Positions 1 through 5,434 are shown, counted from the first letter of the stretch. The stretch: DNA of 9,699 nucleotides from Bdellovibrionales bacterium RBG_16_40_8 (GCA_001769925.1 MEPT01000109.1:1-9699); one strand, 5' to 3'. Translations and numbers: made by a program. Notes: a model not told the origin generated them from the sequence alone.

Positions 1-136
1 ATGGGCCGCTTTTAAATGGAGTGCGTACGCTACCAAGTGCTCATTTGACAACACACTCTATAGTTATGCGCTCGCAGACAGGTACAATTCGTCACATAGA
101 AGCAACTCACGATTTAAGCCGAAAGATTTTATAATT
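1..136. other. Left-edge region with no recognisable gene
   Basis: I recognise no gene here. On the plus strand, the reading frame of the next gene stays open back to position 2, giving about 45 codons before the ATG at 137. The translation has no recognisable motif and I treat it as non-coding by default. A TTGACA hexamer lies at 45-50, but no good -10 box sits 16-19 bases downstream. A perfect TATAAT lies at 130-135, one base from the ATG, so it could only serve a leaderless transcript and has no matching -35. There is no tRNA-like T-arm and no stem followed by a T-run. Confidence 0.4.
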
Positions 137-436
137 ATGGCAGAGATCATAGCGCATTGTTTTTCGTGTCAAACAGCAATGAGTTTCGTCGACATGATAA
201 GTCGCCGTGATGAATGCTCAAAGTGTGGTGCCGATGTCAGAGTTTGTAAAAACTGCCGCTTTTATGACCCCAAAGTATACAATGAATGCCGTGAACCTTC
301 AGCCGAAGTAGTTCGCGAGAAAGAAAGATCAAATCTTTGTGATTTTTTTCAACCCGGGCGTGATTTGCAAGACAAAAATCCGCGCGAAAATCTTTTTGCC
401 GCCGCCGAAGCTCTTTTTAAAAAGAAGGACTCATGA
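137..436 (+). CDS. Small cytoplasmic protein with two predicted zinc-binding sites
   Basis: This 99-residue protein has eight cysteines arranged as two four-cysteine sets. The first set is C8-x2-C11 with C27-x2-C30, a classic zinc ribbon. The second is C37-x2-C40 with C51 and C68, inside a CKNCRFYD ... ECREPSAE ... NLCDFF pattern. I recall that pattern from small conserved hypothetical proteins of deltaproteobacteria and relatives. The C-terminal third is charged (KNPRENLF ... FKKKDS). There is no signal peptide or membrane segment, so it should be cytoplasmic. Its role is unknown; a structural zinc module for protein or nucleic-acid contacts is only inference. The start at 137 places the first CxxC close to the N-terminus, but the Shine-Dalgarno sequence is weak (GAAAG, about 12 bases away). 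Its TGA overlaps the ATG of the downstream OmpA remnant (ATGA at 433-436), so the pair was once translationally coupled. Confidence 0.8.
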   Translation: MAEIIAHCFSCQTAMSFVDMISRRDECSKCGADVRVCKNCRFYDPKVYNECREPSAEVVREKERSNLCDFFQPGRDLQDKNPRENLFAAAEALFKKKDS

Positions 437-860
437 AAATATTTATTATTACGATAATTTGTTTTTGGCATTCGCTTTTACATGCCAACGTAGTTGGCGC
501 AGACATTCAAAATTTTAACCCAACAACAAACGGCCATAGATTTTATGGCAGCGGCAGACTTCAATATGGGCATTGGTCTTAAAAAAAATTAGGATGTTGG
601 TTTTAGTATACCGCGAGTAATTTCACAATATAGCAAAGACGATAATCAGATTTTCAAAGGCGGGCTTGCCACCGTTTTTAGCGTAAATTTTGACCAAGTT
701 GAGAATAATCCATTTACTGGCCGAACTTAATTTGCCTTTTAAAAAAGTTTTATTACAGCTGGTAGAATATTTAAAAAATCCGCCTGAATTTAAAACTTTA
801 GATGTTGAAGGGCACACTGATTCAGTAGGATCTGAAGAATACAATTTAAATCTCAAATGA
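433..860 (+). pseudogene. Decayed OmpA-family outer-membrane protein (remnant)
   Basis: Pieces of one protein lie in order in three reading frames. Frame A (433-582) starts with ATG and a signal peptide (MKIFIITIICFWHSLLHA), then DIQNFNPTTNG, and soon stops. Frame B (about 539-730) reads DFMAAADFNMGIGLKKN, then an in-frame TAG at 590-592, then DVGFSIPRVISQ and later NFDQVENNPFTG. Frame C (about 711-860) reads a helical stretch followed by LDVEGHTDSVGSEEYNLNLK and TGA. GHTDSVGSxxYN is the peptidoglycan-binding signature of OmpA C-terminal domains. NPTTNG, WDVGxSxP and NNPFTG are segments I know from large OmpA-type porins of Bdellovibrio-like bacteria. The TAG falls where those proteins usually have Trp, so TGG to TAG is likely. 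Much of the barrel and everything after the YNLNL motif is missing. Intact relatives have several hundred residues. Internal deletions make simple sequencing error an insufficient explanation. Confidence 0.8.
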
Positions 861-863
861 GAA

Positions 864-1550
864 TTATTTTAACGCGTAAGTTACTTTAATATCTGAGTCA
901 GTTAAAGAGTTAGAGATAAGATTATTATCGTGAACTCCAGTTAAACTTAAAAATAACTCATCTGTATCTTTATTTATTGAAATTTTAAAAAAGTCTTGAT
1001 TGACAAGTTCTAAACCAATCCTAACGGTAATTGCGTTTTTACCATTTTCGTCTGTCTTAATTAAACTTGCTTTCATTGGTAATTTATAAGTTAGACGAAG
1101 TACTTGAATAGTGTTGCCAGCGCTATCTTTTTTGTTTTCTATGGTATTTGCAGAAGCAGTAACTTCTGTGCACGCATCATTAGATGAAAAAGTTTGTTCG
1201 GCGTTAGCATCATCAAGAATTACTATATCGCCCAAGTTCGTAAGTCCCATTAAATTTTTGCCGAAATCTAATTTACCTTCTTTATCAGCGATGACTTGAA
1301 TGCTGTCGCAGAATTTTTCATTTTTTTGTTCATCTGATATATTATTTGTAATACGACATTTTTGAGTGACAACCTCTGCTTTGGGCTGAGCTTTTTCTAG
1401 ATTTTCACCTGCTTGTTTAGCGATTTTTTGGAGTGTGCCTTTAGTAAGTTTTGTCAGGCGATTTTTTCGGTTATTATTTTGTTTTTGTGCGCAAGATGCC
1501 GCTAGTACCGCAATAATAGGTAGAATACACAATAGTTTACGTGACGTCAT
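864..1550 (-). CDS. Predicted lipoprotein of unknown function
   Basis: This encodes a 228-residue protein. I chose the ATG at 1550-1548 because GGAGG lies five bases upstream on the minus strand and because the protein then begins with a compact lipoprotein signal: MTSRKLLCILPIIAVLAASC, with C20 as the likely lipidated cysteine. The lipobox is A-A-S-C, preceded by Leu; the usual Leu/Val/Ile at -3 is replaced by Ala. An in-frame ATG 48 bases upstream would add 16 residues but spoil this arrangement. The mature part opens with a Lys/Asn-rich linker (QKQNNNRKNRLTKLTK). A mostly beta-looking domain follows, with three cysteines (in QKCRIT, KFCDS and DACTEV). Residue +2 is not Asp, so an outer-membrane location is plausible. 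I do not recognise the domain. The stop codon lies three bases from the end of the convergent OmpA remnant. Confidence 0.8.
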   Translation of the reverse strand: MTSRKLLCILPIIAVLAASCAQKQNNNRKNRLTKLTKGTLQKIAKQAGENLEKAQPKAEVVTQKCRITNNISDEQKNEKFCDSIQVIADKEGKLDFGKNLMGLTNLGDIVILDDANAEQTFSSNDACTEVTASANTIENKKDSAGNTIQVLRLTYKLPMKASLIKTDENGKNAITVRIGLELVNQDFFKISINKDTDELFLSLTGVHDNNLISNSLTDSDIKVTYALK

Positions 1551-1638
1551 AAGGTCCTCCATTTTTTTATTCAAAATTAACAAACTGAGCACCTGCAAAG
1601 CCTAGCCCAATGGGGCAATCTTAGTGACACGAATTTAA

Positions 1639-1668
1639 TTGTGTGATTTCGAAGTGTTATGGTATCTA
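1639..1668 (+). promoter_or_regulatory. Candidate extended -10 promoter for the secreted-protein gene
   Basis: TTGTGT (1639-1644) is followed, 18 bases later, by TATCTA (1663-1668), preceded by TGG, which fits the TGn extended -10 pattern. Transcription would start near 1675, leaving a leader of about 70 bases. An imperfect dyad, ACACgAATT/AATTGTGT (1627-1644), overlaps the -35 box and could be an operator. The same TTGTG-N17-GGTATC layout recurs upstream of ftsH. This is inferred from consensus only. Confidence 0.4.
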
Positions 1669-1713
1669 GTCTAGAGGGGAGTGAGTTTTACGCGTGTCAA
1701 ACTTATTAAAAAG

Positions 1714-1733
1714 TGACGAAAAATGACGAAAAA
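1714..1733 (+). repeat. Perfect 10-bp tandem repeat in a 5' leader
   Basis: TGACGAAAAA occurs twice back to back, immediately before the CGGAG ribosome-binding site of the 1746 gene. It lies within the predicted untranslated leader. It could be a regulator site or an A-rich translation enhancer, or simply local slippage. Confidence 0.7.
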
Positions 1734-1745
1734 CGGAGATCCTAG

Positions 1746-2477
1746 ATGATCAAAAAGATTAGCGTAGCTTTGTTTATGGCATTACTTCTTCTTGTTTTTA
1801 TTCATAAGACTGTAGCCGCCGAGCTTACACCCTTACCGGTTTTGACTGACGAAGAAGAAAGTATTGAAGATGTAAGATGTGAAAATATAAACCTTAAAGC
1901 CCATGATTTTGCTGAGAGGATTTTTGCAGCTAACCAGAGAATACTTAATTATTTAATACTTGTATCTGGGCAATATAGCGTGTGGTACAAAAGGCTTAGT
2001 TTCGACGAGGGTAAATATATAAGTTGGCCTTCAGAGTTATTTGCACCTATTGAAATAGGTGCAGCAAACATGTCTACCTCTTCAGAAGTTGTCTACGCAA
2101 TAAATGGACGTGATGAAGAGGTAACCAATTACTTACAATCTAAGGTTGAAAGCTGTGCGCCAGACTCAGTATCGAGAGACCAAGTGATAGAGTCTTTACA
2201 AAAATTTTTACTTATGAACTCTGAGCATCTTTCGTCTGTAGCAGATTTTTTAGCGCAAATGTATGGTCGTTTAGGTGAGTCAGTAGTGCTTTGGCGTCGT
2301 TTAGAGGGGCGTCCAGTTACTGTGCCGCTAGGATATTTTAAGCCTCTTGATAATGGCGCAAAAACCTTTACTGAAGCGGCGGCGCTGGTAGGGGACAATT
2401 CTAAATATGTAGAAGACCAGTACGTTATGTTCATGGCCCGTTTGGGGCAGACATTTTTGCCTCTTGCCCGGCGTTAA
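1746..2477 (+). CDS. Secreted protein with an internal duplication, function unknown
   Basis: This encodes a 243-residue protein with a clear Sec signal peptide: Lys-rich start, hydrophobic core at about residues 6-19, and probable cleavage after V-A-A at residue 25. The mature protein is therefore periplasmic or exported. CGGAG lies nine bases before the ATG. The chain appears to contain two diverged copies of one unit. Residues 88-106 and 187-205 align without gaps as E-G-[KR]-x-[IV]-[ST]-x-P-x-x-x-F-x-P-[IL]-[ED]-x-G-A. Each is preceded by an aromatic/basic helix ending in RL (VWYKRL and VLWRRL) and followed by a helical stretch. Two cysteines in the mature protein (C45 and C137) could form a disulfide. 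I do not recognise the family. It is followed after 23 bases by the RatA-like gene and may be cotranscribed with it. Confidence 0.85.
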   Translation: MIKKISVALFMALLLLVFIHKTVAAELTPLPVLTDEEESIEDVRCENINLKAHDFAERIFAANQRILNYLILVSGQYSVWYKRLSFDEGKYISWPSELFAPIEIGAANMSTSSEVVYAINGRDEEVTNYLQSKVESCAPDSVSRDQVIESLQKFLLMNSEHLSSVADFLAQMYGRLGESVVLWRRLEGRPVTVPLGYFKPLDNGAKTFTEAAALVGDNSKYVEDQYVMFMARLGQTFLPLARR

Positions 2478-2500
2478 ATGTGCGGTTAGACTGAAACTCT

Positions 2501-2932
2501 ATGGCTGAAGCAAAAACTGTTGATCTCTTCAATTGTACGCAAGAAGAGTTTTATAAAATTGTCTCTGACTACGAAAAGTACGCAGAATTTTTGCCAGAAG
2601 TGAAAAATTGTAAAGTGCTTAAGTCTGATGGGTCACGAAAACTTGTCGAATTTACCTTGAGCATTATTAAAGACTTTAAATATCGTCTATGGATGACTGA
2701 AGAGCCCAATTCAAAAATATCTTGGGTTCTTGAATCAGGAGATCTTTTTAAAGTTTCTAATGGCTATTGGGAAATTATTGATGAGGCAGGACGCGCGCGG
2801 GCAACGTATTTTATGGAGGCTAAGTTCAATTTATTTGTCCCGGGGCCTATTGCCAAAGCATTAGTAAATGTAAATTTGCCTAACATGTTCAGTTCTTACC
2901 ATAAAAGAGTGAAAGAGCTTTATGGCAAATGA
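2501..2932 (+). CDS. RatA/COQ10-like START-domain (SRPBCC) protein
   Basis: This 143-residue protein is the length of one SRPBCC fold and has no signal peptide. The N-terminal half has the typical pattern of the coenzyme-Q-binding/RatA subfamily: a short strand, a helix (TQEEFYKIVSDYEKYAEFLP), then a strand with KNCKVL. The Tyr-x-x-Phe-Leu-Pro motif is the family signature. The middle carries antiparallel strands (LVEFTLSI, KISWVLESG, NGYWEII). A long C-terminal helix closes the fold (MFSSYHKRVKELYG). Family members bind hydrophobic ligands such as quinones in a cavity, and E. coli RatA also associates with the 50S ribosomal subunit. Which applies here cannot be told from the sequence. The usual E. 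coli neighbour ratB is not present. The gene overlaps the next one by 11 bases. The Shine-Dalgarno sequence is weak, so translation may depend on the upstream gene. Confidence 0.8.
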   Translation: MAEAKTVDLFNCTQEEFYKIVSDYEKYAEFLPEVKNCKVLKSDGSRKLVEFTLSIIKDFKYRLWMTEEPNSKISWVLESGDLFKVSNGYWEIIDEAGRARATYFMEAKFNLFVPGPIAKALVNVNLPNMFSSYHKRVKELYGK

Positions 2933-3275
2933 AGATAGTTCTAAGGGCGATGGGTCAAAGGGTTTTGATATTATAAAAAAACTTATTAGTGCAGGGGTTG
3001 GCGCTGCCTTCATGACAGAAGAGAGTGTTCGCTCATACTTGAGCGAGTTAAAGCTCCCGAAAGAGGCATTAAATGTTTTAATTCAGGGTGCACAAAAATC
3101 CAAAGATGAGCTTATGGATCGCGTAGGTAACGAAATTATTAAAATTGTGCAAAAAATAGATTATGTTAAAGAGGCCTCACGTTTTGTCGAGGAGCATAAA
3201 TTTCGCATCACTGCAGAAATAGACGTGGTGAAAAAAAATGTGAGCCCCAAAACTAAACATACTGAGCCTGACTAG
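2922..3275 (+). CDS. Phasin-like helical protein, conserved hypothetical
   Basis: This 117-residue, highly charged protein is predicted to be almost entirely helical. A short low-complexity start (EDSSKGDGSKG) is followed by IIKKLISAGVGAAFMTEESVRSYL, then KLPKEALNVLIQGAQKSKDEL, then a long amphipathic helix and a basic tail. The order (GxGAAFxTEE, a KLPKE turn, a KSKDEL helix) resembles small phasin-like or PHA-regulator-like proteins of deltaproteobacteria, at modest confidence. The Gly/Ala segment at about residues 24-31 is too short to span a membrane. The ATG lies inside the end of the RatA-like gene (11-base overlap), with AAAGAG just upstream, so the two are probably translationally coupled and may act together. 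No catalytic motif is visible. Confidence 0.75.
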   Translation: MANEDSSKGDGSKGFDIIKKLISAGVGAAFMTEESVRSYLSELKLPKEALNVLIQGAQKSKDELMDRVGNEIIKIVQKIDYVKEASRFVEEHKFRITAEIDVVKKNVSPKTKHTEPD

Positions 3276-3332
3276 ACTTACGTCATATATAAAAAATCTC
3301 AAGTTGAAACATTAAGCTGCCGAAAACATGTT

Positions 3333-3563
3333 ATGGAGCCTTTATTTATTTTTTTAGGCGCATTTGCGGCTTTTGCTATTTCATCTCGAGGATTAATTTC
3401 GGCATTTAAAGAAAATGTTACTCTTCTTAGTTATACTGCGGGCTATTCACTTAGAGCTTTGCGCATTGCTCGGGCCTATAAAATAATGGCTTGGCTACTA
3501 CTAACTCTTTTTTTATTTATTACTTCTATCAGCGCTTTTCTCGATGTCTTTTATATGATGTAG
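3333..3563 (+). CDS. Small two-helix membrane protein
   Basis: This 76-residue protein has two hydrophobic stretches, about residues 3-23 (LFIFLGAFAAFAISSRGL) and 51-74 (IMAWLLLTLFLFITSISAFLDVF). They are joined by a basic loop with several Arg and Lys residues (SLRALRIARAYK). By the positive-inside rule the loop should be cytoplasmic. I do not recognise a family. The start is uncertain: no clear Shine-Dalgarno sequence precedes the ATG at 3333, and a nearby ATG at 3328 is in another frame that soon stops. The gene begins 57 bases after the phasin-like gene, with no terminator between. Its last 51 bases overlap, tail to tail, with the possible minus-strand gene at 3513-3791. Confidence 0.6.
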   Translation: MEPLFIFLGAFAAFAISSRGLISAFKENVTLLSYTAGYSLRALRIARAYKIMAWLLLTLFLFITSISAFLDVFYMM

Positions 3564-3791
3564 TTCAATTTTTTTTATACGCGGAGTTTCTAGTGGTAAT
3601 TGGCTTTCGTCAATATCTCCGGCCTCTGATAAATTAACTCCTGAGGTATTAGATCCTACAAATCCGTCTGAATAATTATAGCTTTGTTTTGGTGACTGTT
3701 TAGTAGCCAGCAAGGCGGTAGAGGTTATAAAAGCGGCATAAGACAAAATGACGCGCCGAAAAATACCAGATGTAACGTTATATATACCCAT
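3513..3791 (-). CDS. Possible small exported protein
   Basis: This is a 92-codon minus-strand frame. After a short basic start (GIFRR), a hydrophobic stretch (VILSYAAFITSTALLA, about residues 14-29) looks like a signal peptide or anchor. The rest is polar and partly acidic, ending in a Lys/His/Asp-rich tail (IKKIELHHIKDIEK). No homologous family comes to mind. In favour: a sensible signal-like N-terminus, codon choice like the neighbours, and a plausible promoter 30-65 bases upstream. Against: no Shine-Dalgarno sequence before the ATG at 3791, and a 51-base overlap with the opposing membrane-protein gene. If it is not real, positions 3564-3945 hold nothing but promoter-like sequence. Confidence 0.5.
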   Translation of the reverse strand: MGIYNVTSGIFRRVILSYAAFITSTALLATKQSPKQSYNYSDGFVGSNTSGVNLSEAGDIDESQLPLETPRIKKIELHHIKDIEKSADRSNK

Positions 3792-3828
3792 GCAAAATAG
3801 CTAAGCAAACTCGAAGCCAGTCAGAGAT

Positions 3829-3857
3829 TAAATATTTTGGGGTTTAGAGAAGTAAAA
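3829..3857 (-). promoter_or_regulatory. Weak candidate promoter for the minus-strand gene
   Basis: On the minus strand, TTTTAC (3857-3852) and TATTTA (3834-3829) are separated by 17 bases. The predicted start, near 3822, would leave a leader of about 30 bases. This is a consensus match only, in AT-rich DNA. Confidence 0.3.
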
Positions 3858-3869
3858 ACGTCAAAGAAT

Positions 3870-3899
3870 TAGACAACTCTGTAGAAGAGTGAATAGGAT
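3870..3899 (+). promoter_or_regulatory. Weak candidate promoter for the cysteine-repeat gene
   Basis: TAGACA (3870-3875) and TAGGAT (3894-3899) are separated by 18 bases. The spacer contains a perfect 5-bp inverted repeat, ACTCT-GTAGA-AGAGT (3876-3890), which could be an operator half-site pair. Transcription would start near 3906, about 40 bases before the chosen start codon. The match to consensus is modest. Confidence 0.3.
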
Positions 3900-3945
3900 G
3901 GGCAAAGTAGGTTTTTTTAAGAATTTGTAAGTTATGGGGGTGAAT

Positions 3946-4443
3946 ATGAAAGTTATGTTGCTCATTATAGCGCAGCTACTTGTTTTTCAAGCCAAAGCAA
4001 ATGTAGACGTGACTTGTATACTCGAAGATTGTTTACGCGAGGGCTGGCAAACTATAGATACACGCACTGGTTCAAGCACATTGATATCATGTGAAGGCGG
4101 TGACTGTGAGTTAAATGGCTGGCACGAAGAGCATAGGGGTTCAGTAATAACTCAGACTTACTGTAAAACTAATGGATGCTTTATTGATGGTTGGACTGTT
4201 TATCGAGCAGATAATGGTCGAATGATCATGGATGTGACCTGTCAGACTTCATTTGCCTCTGCTGATTGTCTGGAATTTGGCTGGGTAACTTATATGCCAG
4301 ACCGTGGTAGTTATATAACCAGATGCATGAATGGTGATTGTCGCAATATTGGTTGGGATGTTCAGTTTCAAGGCTTTGCACCGCAACCAGTTCGGTGTAA
4401 AAGAGGTGGATGCTTCACCACAGGATGGACAGTCTTCAATTAA
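3946..4443 (+). CDS. Exported cysteine-rich protein with six C-x4-C-x3-G-W repeats
   Basis: This encodes a 165-residue protein. I prefer the ATG at 3946 over the in-frame one at 3934: a G-rich ribosome-binding site (GGGGGTG) lies just before it, and the protein then starts with a compact Sec signal peptide ending in A-K-A (residues 16-18). The whole mature chain is six tandem units of 24-28 residues, each with C-x4-C-x3-G-W. The first cysteines are at residues 24, 49, 73, 99, 127 and 151; unit 4 has x8 instead of x4. All 12 cysteines of the protein belong to the repeats, and each Trp follows a Gly. Between motifs the units are strand-like and polar. Paired disulfides in the periplasm or outside the cell are likely. 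The last unit ends four residues before the stop, so the array fills the protein. I know no named family. The 3' end overlaps tilS. Confidence 0.85.
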   Translation: MKVMLLIIAQLLVFQAKANVDVTCILEDCLREGWQTIDTRTGSSTLISCEGGDCELNGWHEEHRGSVITQTYCKTNGCFIDGWTVYRADNGRMIMDVTCQTSFASADCLEFGWVTYMPDRGSYITRCMNGDCRNIGWDVQFQGFAPQPVRCKRGGCFTTGWTVFN

Positions 4444-5399
4444 AACTTTTGCCAGTAGAACACAAAGTTCTACGTGACCTGCGTAAGGTAGGGGGTGAAG
4501 GGCACCATATCTTGGTAGCCGTTTCTGGTGGCAGAGATTCTATGGTGTTACTAACCTTGTTAAAAAGACTGCAGCCGCTAATTAAATCACCACTATACGT
4601 AGGTCATATTCATCATGGTCGTGGTGATAGAGTACAAACAATTTTTCGTAATAGAGCGAGACGATTTGTAAAAAAGTCGTCTAGCTTACTTAACCTGCCA
4701 TTTTATACCAATAAAACTTTGCCACGAGCTATTTTGCGTTCAGAAGCTGAACTTAGAAATTTTCGTTATAAAGAGTTACAGAAAATTTTAACAAAAATAT
4801 CGCGTAAATCTGCAGCAACTCCTTACTTGGCTCTAGCTCATCATCAAGATGATTTGCTTGAAACTCAGATTATAAGACTTATACGCGGCACCGGACTTTA
4901 CGGACTAAAAGCCATGAGTGTCTTGTCAGAAGAGAAGTTGCGCCCGCTATTAAAATGTACTGGTGAAGAGATTCAGGATCTGGCCAATAAACTTAACGTT
5001 AGGTGGCTTGATGACCCATCAAATGAAAATAGAGACACTCTTCGCAACTGGTTGCGTCACAAGTGGCTTCTAGATTTAGAAAAAAAAATTCCTGGCAGTA
5101 AGACGAGTTTGGCGCGCTCATTGTCAAATATTAGTTCAAATGACAAGAAATCTACAATTAATGTATTGCCAATACATAAACAAAGTTTATCGCGCCCAGA
5201 ATTTCTTTTTTTGAGCAGAGATGAGAAATGCTCTATCGTTGCCAGGTATTTGGTATGTCTCAAAATAAGCCACTATACTCAAGGTCAGATTGAAGAAATT
5301 GTGCGCCGACTTGACAATAGACGTGGAGAATTCAGATTTCGTCTACTAAATCACGAATGGCGTGTTAATGCAGAGCGGATTCAGGCCCTGAAAGTTTGA
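4410..5399 (+). CDS. tilS: tRNA(Ile)-lysidine synthase TilS
   Basis: TilS uses ATP and lysine to convert cytidine 34 of the CAU-anticodon tRNA-Ile into lysidine, switching both codon reading and aminoacylation from Met to Ile. The enzyme is normally essential and cytoplasmic. Visible hallmarks are the PP-loop SGGRDS (residues 39-44) after a hydrophobic strand, HIHHG (67-70 region), SEAELRNFRY (111-120), the HHQDDLLET motif (144-152), RPLL (178-181) and WLDDPSNENRDTLRNWLR (199-216). At 329 residues it is shorter than the E. coli enzyme (about 430). After residue 230 it matches little that I recognise, so the C-terminal substrate-binding region is reduced, as in short TilS forms. The ATG at 4410 follows GAGGTGG closely. 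The in-frame ATG at 4425 (324 residues) is possible but lacks a well-spaced site. Either start lies inside the cysteine-repeat gene. Confidence 0.95.
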   Translation: MLHHRMDSLQLKLLPVEHKVLRDLRKVGGEGHHILVAVSGGRDSMVLLTLLKRLQPLIKSPLYVGHIHHGRGDRVQTIFRNRARRFVKKSSSLLNLPFYTNKTLPRAILRSEAELRNFRYKELQKILTKISRKSAATPYLALAHHQDDLLETQIIRLIRGTGLYGLKAMSVLSEEKLRPLLKCTGEEIQDLANKLNVRWLDDPSNENRDTLRNWLRHKWLLDLEKKIPGSKTSLARSLSNISSNDKKSTINVLPIHKQSLSRPEFLFLSRDEKCSIVARYLVCLKISHYTQGQIEEIVRRLDNRRGEFRFRLLNHEWRVNAERIQALKV

Positions 5400-5404
5400 C
5401 GTCA

Positions 5405-5434
5405 TTGTGAGCGGCTAGGGTTTCGTGGTATCAT
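5405..5434 (+). promoter_or_regulatory. Candidate extended -10 promoter for ftsH
   Basis: TTGTGA (5405-5410) and TATCAT (5429-5434) are separated by 18 bases, with TGG before the -10 box (TGn extended pattern). It starts six bases after the tilS stop codon. The predicted start near 5441 gives a leader of about 20 bases. The layout matches the site at 1639-1668. No terminator lies between tilS and ftsH, so read-through is also likely. Confidence 0.45.

Noticed and set aside
45..50. TTGACA hexamer as a -35 box
   Set aside because: There is no acceptable -10 box at 16-19 bases downstream.
130..135. Perfect TATAAT as the promoter of the zinc-protein gene
   Set aside because: It sits one base from the start codon, so the transcript would start inside the gene.
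623..856. Minus-strand open frame of 77 codons across the OmpA remnant
   Set aside because: It lies opposite recognisable OmpA-family segments, has no family signature and no ribosome-binding site.
1111..1299. Plus-strand open frame opposite the lipoprotein gene
   Set aside because: It is an antisense shadow of a well-supported gene with a good start and lipoprotein signal.
2129..2434. Minus-strand open frame of 101 codons opposite the secreted-protein gene
   Set aside because: It is the complement of the duplicated coding region, with no start signals and a composition unlike a real protein.
3276..3332. Terminator after the phasin-like gene
   Set aside because: There is no GC-rich stem before the A/T runs; none was found elsewhere in the window either, including the T-run near 3570.
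3898..3930. Ten-codon frame (MGKVGFFKNL) upstream of the cysteine-repeat gene, considered as a leader peptide
   Set aside because: It has no strong ribosome-binding site, overlaps the candidate -10 box, and has no alternative hairpins or run of regulatory codons.
5057..5263. Minus-strand open frame opposite tilS
   Set aside because: It is the antisense of the TilS C-terminal region, with no supporting signals.
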